Positions 1-5,499 of a stretch of 6,270 nucleotides of DNA are shown here, piece by piece (position 1 is the first letter of the stretch; every line of letters starts with the position of its first letter). Source of the DNA: JARRQB01 sp965368585 (GTDB taxonomy: Bacteria; Pseudomonadota; Gammaproteobacteria; Chromatiales; Chromatiaceae); NCBI GenBank assembly GCA_965368585.1, contig CBDUNM010000220.1, forward strand, positions 1 through 6,270. Direction: 5' to 3'. The position numbers and the translations under genes are program-made. The notes beneath the pieces were generated by a model, which was not told the DNA's origin, made no database searches, and saw only the letters and a program-made list of their open reading frames with translations.

Positions 1-234
1 GAAAACAACGTCGGCCCGCGCGATATGACGCGGATTGAGGAATAACAGCCAGAAACCGAACTGGAATCGATGCAGCGCTGACAGATTGGGTGCTCGTTGT
101 CGCGAGCGATTGCTGACCAGAAGCCGCTGTTTCATGAGGAGGCTGTCAGCGACGATGGCTCTTGCGCTGCCCGGTCCCATGAGTTTGGCAAGCGTCCTCA
201 TCGAATGCATCAGCTGCAAGCTGAGGTCCTTCAT
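1..234 (-). CDS. Integrase-type transposase, N-terminal part (runs off window)
   Basis: Reading leftwards from the ATG at 234-232 gives 78 uninterrupted codons to the window edge. The protein begins MKDLSLQLMHSMRTLAKLMG and continues through a segment like SLLMKQRLLVSNRSRQRAPN, ending near LNPRHIARAD. From memory of the family, this is the helical, DNA-binding head of a widespread group of IS transposases in proteobacteria, which normally start MKDL..LHLLRTL and carry a SLLLKHQLLVLNRSRQRAPNL-type motif before a DDE (rve) catalytic domain. The catalytic domain would lie left of the window, so activity cannot be judged. The ATG is chosen because the family starts here and a stop codon lies only nine codons upstream in frame (264-262). 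No convincing Shine-Dalgarno is visible. The family match is by recall, not search. Confidence 0.75.
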   Translation of the reverse strand, partial: MKDLSLQLMHSMRTLAKLMGPGSARAIVADSLLMKQRLLVSNRSRQRAPNLSALHRFQFGFWLLFLNPRHIARADVVF

Positions 235-735
235 AGCGTCAAAGATCAGGATAGACGGTGGTTAGGCGCAAGATGGATCACGTGGCCGTTTTAAAGAAGT
301 AGTAATAATTCGCCAGAGACGCGTGTAACCAAGATTAGCCAGGGCAACCACGATGCGATCGTAGCCCCAATCAGTATTCTCTTTGGCCATCCGCACGACA
401 AGTTGTTCGACCTCGGAATCGATTCTCGGTCGGCCCGGATATCGACGTGACTTGGGTCCATCGAACTTGCGCGAGATGAGCTTGCGATACCAGGCCAGCA
501 GCGTACCCGGTGTCTCCAGCGTCTCGAGTTCCTTCAGTAACCGGCGACCAACGGCCTTGGCCTTCGCGGCCAAGCGAATCCGCTGTTCGTCGGTAAACCG
601 CAGCCGCCGTCTTTCAAGATGATCCTTGAGCACTCGGTTGCCTTCGATCAGGTAGTCGATAACGGCATGCTGATCGCGGTTCATCCAGCCGGCCAGAGCG
701 ATGACCAGGAGGTGAGAGGGTTGTATGAAGAAAGA
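1..735 (-). mobile_element. Remnants of two different integrase-type insertion sequences, joined head to tail
   Basis: The minus strand carries two partial integrase-like transposases of different subfamilies. The first covers roughly 735 to 324 and lacks both its own start and its catalytic core. The second starts at 234 and leaves the window at base 1. The breakpoint between them lies at about 325-300, where the first protein stops matching its family. I could not identify terminal inverted repeats or target-site duplications, so element boundaries are approximate. The simplest reading is one element inserted into, or recombined with, another, leaving a dead first element. Whether the second is intact depends on sequence left of the window. 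Confidence 0.75.
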
Positions 736-897
736 CGTTGCGGATTGCGGGTTTTCGTCATCAGCGTCGCGTACGACTTCGGTACCGTCGATTTTACGAG
801 TCACACGAGACGTGAATCGCTCGGCCACCTTTCCTGAAGCGTTCCCCTTGCCCCACTTCCACGCAACTTGATCTCCGATGTGTATCTCATATGCCAT
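262..897 (-). pseudogene. Chimeric ORF: DUF2945 (Hva1/TUDOR-like) head fused to truncated integrase transposase
   Basis: This 211-residue frame is two unrelated pieces. Residues 1 to about 50 (GDQVAWKWGKGNASGKV, then ERFTSRV and DGTEVVRDA.DENP) match DUF2945, a small TUDOR-like domain of about 65-75 residues found in many soil bacteria. Its usual tail (AYLI...G..VLKSHSEL) is missing. From about residue 56 (FFIQPSHLLVIALAGW) the sequence is the HTH head of an integrase-type transposase, with FTDEQRIRLAAKAKAVGR (101-118), TPGTLLAWYRKLISRKFDG (129-147), GRPR (155-158) and NTDWGYDRI (174-182). The match ends near LGYT (189-192), and the last 19 residues look like read-through into neighbouring DNA. 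The DDE catalytic residues are absent, so it cannot transpose. The start is the natural DUF2945 start, with only a weak upstream AAAG. Whether a stable fusion protein is made is unknown. Confidence 0.75.
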
Positions 898-1400
898 CTT
901 TGATTCAGCTTTTCGTCAACATTGCTTAACGCCTATTTGTGCTTATGCCTGGCGGACCTTTAGCAGCAGGTCATGCGGCAGTGCAGCAAGGTAACTCTCG
1001 AGTGGACGCTTTACGACCCGTATAGTTGCAGTTCGCCTTTGTGCAACCCGATGGGTCCTGCTTCAACCCGATTTGAGCTACCAACCCGCCTCAAGCGGTC
1101 CCGCGTTGCGCTTACGCGCATACGACTTTTAATGCATGAAATCCGCCGGTCGACCGATCTGCCGTACTGGATTCAGCCAAGCGTATGTCTTGTGTCCTCA
1201 AAAACCCACGCCTGCCGCAATCTTTATCGCAACACGGACCCATAGACCGACTGGTTGATTTTACGAATTGCTTACACCCGCTTCCGACCGAGTGCCACAC
1301 TCTAGAATCGGCTGATGCTCACGTGGTTGGACATTTCGGTAGCCGCTTGCATTAAACTTGAATGCTCGTTTTGAAAACCCGGACCTGCCAGAGTCGCGCC
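898..1400. other. Gene-free region between the mobile-element patch and the antiporter gene
   Basis: About 500 bases with no reading frame that looks coding on either strand; the short frames at 973-1245 (plus) and 1112-1300 (minus) have no family resemblance. It must contain the upstream region of the minus-strand DUF2945 head and the promoter of the antiporter. The best -10-like hexamer for the latter is TAGAAT at 1303-1308, about 95 bases before the start codon, but no good -35 sits at the proper distance, so I do not call a promoter. CAACCCGAT occurs twice (1044-1052 and 1064-1072), with a shorter CAACCCG at 1082-1088, giving a loose spacing of 18-20 bases. Confidence 0.5.
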
Positions 1401-3206
1401 ATGCACGCCCACGACATCGTTTCTATCTGCGGTATACTTGCCGTCGGTTTCGCCTGCCAGTGGATTGCCTGGCGCGTCAAGCTACCGGCCATTCTATTTT
1501 TACTCGCCGCCGGCATTCTCGCGGGCCCCGTGCTCGGTTGGTTGGACCCGGACGCCCTGCTCGGCGACCTGCTCGTTCCCGCCGTATCCATCGCGGTAGC
1601 CATTATTCTGTTCGAAGGCAGCCTGACGCTCAAGTTATCCGAGATTCGCGGCCACGGTGCCGTCGTACGCAACCTCGTCACGCTCGGGGTCTTCGTGACC
1701 TGGGTCTCCAGTGGGCTTGCCGCGCATTTACTGCTCGGCTGGGATCTGCAACTCGCTGCCCTGTTCGGCGCCATCGTTACGGTGAGTGGCCCGACGGTCG
1801 TCATGCCCTTGCTGCGTACCGTGCGTCCGGTGTCCTCGGTCGGCAGCGTGTTGCGCTGGGAAGCTATTTTGATCGATCCTCTCGGCGCGATTCTGGGTCT
1901 GCTCGTCTTCGATTTCATCATCGCAGCCCAGGCATCAGTGGGCTTGTTGCAGGCGCTGACGACCGTTGTCATCATGGCAATGGTTGGCACTCTGCTCGGC
2001 GCGCTCGGTGGCTACTCGTTCGGTCTCGCCGTGCGGCGGCGCACGGTTCCCGATTACCTTCGCAATTTCGCCGGGTTGGCCGCAGCGCTCACCGTATTTG
2101 CCGCCGCCGAGGCCGTTCACGGCGAATCGGGGCTACTGGCGGTAACCGTGATGGGCATCTGGCTTGCCAACATGAAGGGTGTGGATCTCGACGACGTGTT
2201 GACCTTCAAGGAAAGCCTGACGCTGCTACTTGTTGCCGGACTGTTCATTCTGCTCGCGGCGCGCTTGGATCTCGGCGCGCTGCAGGCGATCGGATGGGGA
2301 GCGGCCGGGGTACTGATCCTACTGCAGTTTGTCGCTGGCCCCGTCCGTGCCCTGCTCTGCTCCCTCGGCAGTCCGCTGAACCTGAGAGAGCGACTTTTTA
2401 TCGGCTGGGTGTTTCCGCGCGGCATCGTTGCAGCCGCCATATCCGCGTTGTTTGCCCTCAGGCTCGAAGCACATGGCCATGCAGACGCCGACAGCCTTGT
2501 GCCGCTGGTGTTCTCGGTGATTGTCGGTACAGTCGTCATCCAGAGCCTGTCCACCAAAGCGGTTGCGCGCTGGCTCAACGTCGCCGAGCCGCAACCTACG
2601 GGCGTGCTCGTTGTTGGCGCCAATCTAGTGGCTCGGCAGATTGCCAAAGCGCTGCAGGACAGCGGGCTGCGCGTGCTGGTCGCCGATACCCACTGGGCGG
2701 GCATCCGGGAGGCACGGATGATGGGCCTCGAGACCTTTTTCGGCAGCGCCGTATCAGGATACGCCGAAGACAACCTCGATTTGTCGGGTATCGGCAATCT
2801 GCTCGCCGCATCGCGCCGTCCAGGGCTCAATGAACTGGCCTGCGTGCGGTTTGCGCGGGACTTCGGCCGCGACCACGTCTTCACGCTCGAGACGCATTCC
2901 GAGCGCGAACACGAAAAACATCGTGTCAGCGGCGAGAGCATCGGCCGCATTGTATTCGGCGGCGAATACTCGCTGGTCGACCTGATCGACAAGCTGCGGG
3001 CCGGCCGTCGACTCAAATCCACCAAACTGACCGATGCGTTCGGCTATGCGGATTACAAGGCACAGAATCCCGACAATTTGGTGGTCTTCGCCCTCAGCCC
3101 GAAACAGTCTATCCGTTTTCCGGTGGTCGACGAGACACTCGAGCCAGCGGAAGGTTGGACGGTCACCGCGCTTGTGCCGCCGAAAGACGAGGACGCGAGC
3201 GCTTAG
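1401..3206 (+). CDS. CPA1-family cation:proton antiporter with C-terminal TrkA-N-like domain
   Basis: This 601-residue inner-membrane protein should exchange Na+ or K+ for H+ for pH and ion homeostasis. Residues 1 to about 392 are hydrophobic with roughly 12 spans. Family landmarks are FEGSLTLKLSEIRGHG (71-86), the unwound-helix segment VSGPTVVMPLLR (128-139), EAILIDPLGA (154-163) with the presumed ion-binding D159, GESGLLAVTVMGIWLAN (241-257) and FPRGIVAAAIS (338-348). Residues 401-430 (GVLVVGANLVARQIAKAL, ending VLVADT) form a Rossmann fold with a loose glycine motif, as in TrkA-N/KefC-like domains, followed by a soluble tail to 601. ILIDP replaces the ND motif of classical NhaP; I recall this variant from the CPA1 subfamily with attached TrkA-N domain. 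An in-frame ATG lies 13 codons upstream (1362), but the ATG at 1401 is preceded by CAGAG (1389-1393) with 7-base spacing and opens the membrane domain properly. It appears monocistronic. Which cation is carried cannot be read from the sequence. Confidence 0.93.
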   Translation: MHAHDIVSICGILAVGFACQWIAWRVKLPAILFLLAAGILAGPVLGWLDPDALLGDLLVPAVSIAVAIILFEGSLTLKLSEIRGHGAVVRNLVTLGVFVTWVSSGLAAHLLLGWDLQLAALFGAIVTVSGPTVVMPLLRTVRPVSSVGSVLRWEAILIDPLGAILGLLVFDFIIAAQASVGLLQALTTVVIMAMVGTLLGALGGYSFGLAVRRRTVPDYLRNFAGLAAALTVFAAAEAVHGESGLLAVTVMGIWLANMKGVDLDDVLTFKESLTLLLVAGLFILLAARLDLGALQAIGWGAAGVLILLQFVAGPVRALLCSLGSPLNLRERLFIGWVFPRGIVAAAISALFALRLEAHGHADADSLVPLVFSVIVGTVVIQSLSTKAVARWLNVAEPQPTGVLVVGANLVARQIAKALQDSGLRVLVADTHWAGIREARMMGLETFFGSAVSGYAEDNLDLSGIGNLLAASRRPGLNELACVRFARDFGRDHVFTLETHSEREHEKHRVSGESIGRIVFGGEYSLVDLIDKLRAGRRLKSTKLTDAFGYADYKAQNPDNLVVFALSPKQSIRFPVVDETLEPAEGWTVTALVPPKDEDASA

Positions 3207-3357
3207 GGGGCTGTCCAAGGATCGACTGAGCAACAGCGGACGCTCCGGTTTGGCCTTGTTTTCAGCTTGTTTTCGGTGAATAAGCATCGCTATTGCTCAA
3301 CGCAACCTTGCGCTTCACCCCGACGGCGCTCACGCAAAAAATCTTTTCCAGAAAGAT
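3207..3357. other. Gene-free stretch after the antiporter, with small repeats
   Basis: No coding frame is supported here. Two adjacent 11-base direct repeats, CTTGTTTTCAG (3255-3265) and CTTGTTTTCGG (3266-3276), differ at one position. An AT-rich inverted repeat AAATCTTT-TCCAG-AAAGATTT spans 3339-3359 and overlaps the stop codon of the minus-strand remnant at 3358. It lies between two converging frames and could act as a weak bidirectional transcription stop, but it has no GC-rich stem and no run of T. Confidence 0.4.
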
Positions 3358-3666
3358 TTATCGCCGCCAATGATCAAAGTACGGTCCTAAATCAGGAACG
3401 CCTTCGCGACGCTCGCTATTCTCGGACAGCATCTGGTACATACGCACGAATTCGTGCAGGCAACCGATCTTGCTCATGTCTTTTGTCGCCAGGTGCCAGT
3501 ATCGGTGATGACCATTGCGCTTGTTCGGCCACTTCTGCGAGGCCGCCGCCGATTCAGTCGATTTTACGGCCGCATGACCGCAATCGGCGATGACGACGGG
3601 GGCTTGATCCGTGAAAAAAGAGGCGGAGCCGGGTGCGACAGCCGCTTGCGGCTTCAGCGTCGGCGC
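3358..3666 (-). pseudogene. Start-less reading frame with coding-like C-terminus, unknown function
   Basis: On the minus strand a frame stays open for about 100 codons between an in-frame TGA (3669-3667) and a TAA (3360-3358). Its second half reads HHRYWHLATKDMSKIGCLHE (from about 3510), then FVRMYQMLSENSERREGVPD and GPYFDHWRR. It is rich in Trp, Tyr, His and charged residues and uses G/C-ended codons, like real protein rather than a shadow. There is no ATG, GTG or TTG before the Met at 3477, which would give only 39 residues and has no Shine-Dalgarno. The frame is therefore most likely the 3' remnant of a degraded gene, or a tiny gene starting at 3477. I do not recognise the family. It follows the 69-residue minus-strand ORF by about 20 bases in a different frame, so an old frameshift joining the two is possible but unproven. 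Confidence 0.3.
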
Positions 3667-3685
3667 TCAACCTAGCGATACGGAC

Positions 3686-3895
3686 TCAGTTGTTAGGCGT
3701 CAGCTTAAGCAAGCGCCCCTGGCTTCCCTCATATTCATCCTCCAGCACCCAGCGCGCCGTTGGGTCCCTGTGACACACTGCGAATTCGCGGAGCCGCTCC
3801 ATTTCCGCCGTGACGCCGTCGGCGACTTCCAACGTATTCGAACCGGATTGGCGGTGCTGGCGAATTACCTTGTCGCTGATGTAGCTGCAAAGCAC
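3686..3895 (-). CDS. Small hypothetical protein, GTG start
   Basis: A 69-residue soluble protein beginning (M)LCSYISDKVIRQHRQSG and ending EGSQGRLLKLTPNN. The middle, TLEVADGVTAEMERLREFAV (residues 22-41), looks helical and is followed by CHRDPTARWVLEDEYEG. No family is recognised, and there is no signal peptide or membrane span. The GTG start is supported by GAGGA on the minus strand (complement of 3903-3907), 7 bases upstream; the ATG overlapping that site is in another frame. The frame is open further upstream to a TAA near 3968, but no better start lies there. A rival plus-strand frame at 3611-3961 covers the same DNA; I prefer this one because of its ribosome binding site and balanced charged composition. 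It is divergent from the sigma-54/ccoQ unit starting at 4002. Confidence 0.45.
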   Translation of the reverse strand: MLCSYISDKVIRQHRQSGSNTLEVADGVTAEMERLREFAVCHRDPTARWVLEDEYEGSQGRLLKLTPNN

Positions 3896-3931
3896 GATTT
3901 CATCCTCGAGTGGTTTATTTGCGCCGACGCA

Positions 3932-3944
3932 GCAGCTTTGCTGC
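3932..3944. repeat. Short perfect inverted repeat GCAGC-TTT-GCTGC
   Basis: A 5-base stem with a 3-base loop, flanked by further CAGCAG/CTGCTG-like triplets (about 3929-3950). It sits just upstream of the ribosome binding site of the minus-strand 69-residue ORF, in its presumed leader or promoter. No T-run follows on either strand, so it is not a terminator. It may be chance. Confidence 0.3.
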
Positions 3945-4001
3945 CTGCTGAAAAATGGTAGCCGTTAAGCTTTGGTGTAGGCCTCACCGGAAAGTCCACC
4001 A

Positions 4002-4018
4002 TTGGCATGACGCTTGCT
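4002..4018 (+). promoter_or_regulatory. Sigma-54 (RpoN) -24/-12 promoter upstream of ccoQ
   Basis: The sequence TTGGCATGACGCTTGCT fits the sigma-54 consensus YTGGCACG-N4-TTGCW with a single change (T for C at 4008). The invariant GG (4004-4005) and GC (4016-4017) are exactly 12 bases apart, and the match is followed by AA and A/T-rich sequence. Transcription would begin near 4029, leaving a leader of about 45 bases before the ccoQ ATG at 4074. Sigma-54 promoters need an ATP-driven activator bound further upstream. I could not recognise a specific activator site in 3850-4000, and no activator gene is in the window. The orientation and distance to a well-formed gene start make chance less likely. 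Confidence 0.7.
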
Positions 4019-4073
4019 AAATTATTTGCATCGGTTTAGTTAATTCCATTAGACCGGACGCAGGAGTCCCGCC

Positions 4074-4232
4074 ATGGAGACGTTATATGCTTGGGCTGTC
4101 TACTTCGCGGCCCCATCAATACTGATCGCCGTGATCGCCTGGGTCTATCGACCGTCAGCGCGGTCGAAATACAACAAAGCAAAGCGCATACCGTTCGATG
4201 AGTCGGACCGCAATGCCGGAGCGGAACGTTGA
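4074..4232 (+). CDS. ccoQ: CcoQ/FixQ-like cbb3-type cytochrome c oxidase small subunit (orphan)
   Basis: A 52-residue protein with one membrane span (about residues 5-25, LYAWAVYFAAPSILIAVIAW), followed by the FixQ/CcoQ hallmark: YRPSARSKYNKAKRIPFDES (25-44), corresponding to the family pattern RPG.k..y..A..IPF.d. In known cbb3 oxidases CcoQ is a small inner-membrane subunit that stabilises or helps assemble the CcoN/CcoO/CcoP complex for respiration at low oxygen. CAGGAG (4061-4066) lies 7 bases before the ATG, an excellent start. Normally the gene lies between ccoO and ccoP. Here neither is present: upstream is a sigma-54 promoter and minus-strand hypotheticals, and downstream no CxxCH heme site of CcoP is seen in any frame. 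It is thus an orphan or paralogous copy. Its stop overlaps the ATG of the next frame (TGATG). A minus-strand frame at 4036-4461 is judged a shadow. Confidence 0.8.
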   Translation: METLYAWAVYFAAPSILIAVIAWVYRPSARSKYNKAKRIPFDESDRNAGAER

Positions 4233-4468
4233 TGCTGGCGAGCGCGCGACGGATTATGTTTGTGCAAGCAATGGGGACATCGACCTCGATCCTGACTGCC
4301 GTGTGCGTCGATACCGCCGTCGTGTTTTTCGCAAACGACGTCGAGCGCACGTTGCGGGGACCGGAATCGGTCGAGGCAGAAAACTGTGGGGATTTCCATG
4401 AAGCATCACACGAGGCACAGAAGTCACTTGAACGTGCTCCAGCGTTTCGCCAGCGTTCCACCGGATAA
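4232..4468 (+). CDS. Doubtful hypothetical frame overlapping the ccoQ stop
   Basis: The ATG at 4232 overlaps the ccoQ stop (TGATG), suggesting translational coupling; a GGAG lies about 10 bases upstream. The 78-residue product starts MLASARRIMFVQAMGTSTSI and has a moderately hydrophobic stretch to about residue 35 (ILTAVCVDTAVVFFAN), then an acidic, soluble tail. Of the three plus frames in 4232-4400 this one has the most G/C-ended codons. Against it, the last 71 bases overlap the better-supported proline-rich gene at 4398, and no family is recognised. An alternative frame (4198-4401) ends in ATGA overlapping the same downstream start, but its product is an arginine-rich string with poor codon use. 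Either this is a small coupled membrane protein or the interval is non-coding leader. Confidence 0.3.
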   Translation: MLASARRIMFVQAMGTSTSILTAVCVDTAVVFFANDVERTLRGPESVEAENCGDFHEASHEAQKSLERAPAFRQRSTG

Positions 4469-4607
4469 AGTACCGCCCGGTGTGCCCCCGAGACCGATTA
4501 AGGACCCGCCACCGCTGCCCGAACGCCCACGGCCGCCTGTGGAAGATCCGCGTCCCGACAAGCCGGACCGGCATGCTACTTCGCTTTTACAGCGGAAAAT
4601 AAAATGA
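4398..4607 (+). CDS. Small proline-rich protein
   Basis: A 69-residue protein with a basic, His-rich head (MKHHTRHRSHLNVLQRF), a proline-rich middle at residues 21-56 in which about 17 of 36 residues are Pro, arranged as PP or PPP alternating with charged residues (for example PPGVPPRPIKDPPPLPERPR), and a basic tail ending LLQRKIK. It has no membrane span or signal peptide. Short proline-rich proteins of this style occur as uncharacterised genes in many proteobacteria; the function is unknown. The ATG at 4398 is chosen over an in-frame GTG at 4386 because GGGGA (4388-4392) sits 5 bases before it. It lies 165 bases after ccoQ on the same strand and is plausibly on the same sigma-54 transcript. 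The compositional bias makes it a likely extended or partner-binding peptide (inference). Confidence 0.55.
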   Translation: MKHHTRHRSHLNVLQRFASVPPDKVPPGVPPRPIKDPPPLPERPRPPVEDPRPDKPDRHATSLLQRKIK

Positions 4608-4801
4608 TGGCACGCGGCCTGCTTCACGAGACTACGAACAGTGACGAGCATTGCGAAACATTACCGTCTCGTCGCGTATTGATGAGTAAAAGATGCGAAG
4701 CGAGGAAGGCTGCGCAAGTTCGCAGAGTTCGTAAAGATAAAATTATGAGACTTTGTCGCAACCCCTGATCGATACGCATTACCTAGAAAGAGGATTGCTT
4801 C
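4608..4801. other. Intergenic leader before the cupin gene, with overlapping inverted repeats
   Basis: No coding frame is supported. Two mutually exclusive pairings share the same right arm: ACGAGAC (4626-4632) with GTCTCGT (4666-4672), and GACGAG (4643-4648) with CTCGTC (4668-4673). A small hairpin CTGCG-CAAGTT-CGCAG lies at about 4710-4725. TAAAAT at 4738-4743 resembles a -10 box, but I see no -35 at the right spacing. The cupin ribosome binding site AGAGGA is at 4789-4794. Confidence 0.35.
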
Positions 4802-5170
4802 ATGAAAGAGACCGAACAGACAACGGTGCCAATCGTCGAGATGGCGAAATCCAACGACATGTACCGCAAGGTCGTGATGACCGGCGAAAAGACGCAGGTT
4901 GTGCTGATGGCGATTCAACAGGGCGAGGATATCGGGGGCGAGACGCACGAGGGTCACGATCAGGTCCTGGTGTTCGTTGCAGGAACAGGCAAGGCAAAGA
5001 TCGGCGACACCGAGACAACTGTGAAAGCGGGCGATCTCAGCTTCGTCCCCTCAGGGGCCTTTCATAACTTTGTCAACACGGGTGATGGACCGCTAAAGCT
5101 CTACACCCTGTACAGCCCGCCCGAGCATGAGGCGGGTGCCGAGGCCTCGACCAAGGACGAAGGCCACTGA
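4802..5170 (+). CDS. Single-domain cupin protein
   Basis: A 122-residue cytosolic protein with one cupin beta-barrel. Motif 1 is at about 45-61 (GGETHEGHDQVLVFVAG), with E47, H49 and Q54 or H52 as candidate metal ligands. Motif 2 (77-92, GDLSFVPSGAFHNFVN) fits the textbook pattern G-x5-P-x-G-x2-H-x3-N exactly, with H88 as the fourth ligand position. The stretch PLKLYTLYSPPEH (97-109) is typical of the small cupin_2 family often labelled mannose-6-phosphate-isomerase-like. The tail after residue 110 is acidic and low complexity. Cupins of this type bind a divalent metal and may act as isomerases, dioxygenases or sensors; the substrate cannot be told. AGAGGA (4789-4794) is 7 bases before the ATG. 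It appears to stand alone, with gaps of 194 and 329 bases to the nearest well-supported genes. Confidence 0.9.
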   Translation: MKETEQTTVPIVEMAKSNDMYRKVVMTGEKTQVVLMAIQQGEDIGGETHEGHDQVLVFVAGTGKAKIGDTETTVKAGDLSFVPSGAFHNFVNTGDGPLKLYTLYSPPEHEAGAEASTKDEGH

Positions 5171-5190
5171 CGCGCAGGCGGGTCAGCGGA

Positions 5191-5388
5191 GTGCCCACCG
5201 CGTCTGCTTCGGGCACGCAATGGCTGACCGCGTGTCTCGATGGCGTGAAACCACCCTGTCTGAAGTGTCTTGGCTACGCCGAACTGGAAGGCGCGGGCGG
5301 CACCATCCTGCGGGCTTCTCTGGCCCACGAGAACGCAGCAAAACTGCAAGCCGCGCTGGATGCCGTGCATGAGTCGGATGCGGGTTGA
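5191..5388 (+). CDS. Doubtful small ORF with a CxxC pair
   Basis: A 65-residue frame from a GTG at 5191 to a TGA ending at 5388 fills much of the 329-base gap between the cupin and SRPBCC genes. It has a CLKC pair (residues 23-26) and a helical-looking C-terminal half (LRASLAHENAAKLQAALDAV). Codons are mostly G/C-ended, like the neighbours. Against it, there is no spaced Shine-Dalgarno (GCGGAG abuts the GTG), the frame stays open upstream through the cupin gene, and I know no matching family. The opposite strand also has a long frame (5101-5472) whose composition looks like a shadow. The rest of the gap (5389-5499) shows nothing recognisable. Confidence 0.25.
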   Translation: MPTASASGTQWLTACLDGVKPPCLKCLGYAELEGAGGTILRASLAHENAAKLQAALDAVHESDAG

Positions 5389-5499
5389 ATCGAATCCCGG
5401 CACCCCTGTCGGAGTCCGGAGCCAGGGCCGGTGCGCCGCATGGGTCGCGCCGTGTTTCGTCGAAACCGCCATGCCTTAGTCTTTAGAACGGGGTAGTAG

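Noticed and set aside
1358..2833. A 491-codon plus-strand frame overlapping the antiporter gene
   Set aside because: It encodes an arginine-rich, low-sense product in another frame of a clearly recognisable membrane transporter; a shadow of GC-rich codons.
2117..3025. A 302-codon minus-strand frame (also 1352-1990 and 2754-3287)
   Set aside because: Serine/arginine/threonine-rich antisense shadows of the antiporter with no family resemblance.
3339..3359. Inverted repeat AAATCTTT/AAAGATTT as a rho-independent terminator of the antiporter gene
   Set aside because: The stem is AT-only apart from one pair, there is no T-run, and it lies about 130 bases after the stop; recorded only as a repeat.
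3611..3961. A 116-codon plus-strand frame with a GTG start
   Set aside because: It lies opposite the 69-residue minus-strand ORF, with first and third codon positions exchanged. Its Leu/Phe-rich product looks like the antisense of an acidic protein, and the minus-strand frame has the better ribosome binding site. Not fully excluded.
4198..4401. A plus-strand frame ending in ATGA overlap with the proline-rich gene
   Set aside because: It starts inside ccoQ, and its product is an arginine-rich string with few G/C-ended codons. The overlap of stop and start is probably chance.
4036..4461. A 141-codon minus-strand frame opposite ccoQ
   Set aside because: The plus strand here has a sigma-54 promoter, CAGGAG ribosome binding site and a recognisable CcoQ motif; the minus product is Ser/Arg-rich with no family.
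4232..4607. A CcoP-like cytochrome c subunit downstream of ccoQ
   Set aside because: No CxxCH heme-binding motif was seen in any plus-strand frame, so the oxidase operon does not continue here.
5101..5472. A 123-codon minus-strand frame between the cupin and SRPBCC genes
   Set aside because: It overlaps the cupin 3' end, has no recognisable motif, and its Arg/Gln/Ala composition fits an antisense shadow.
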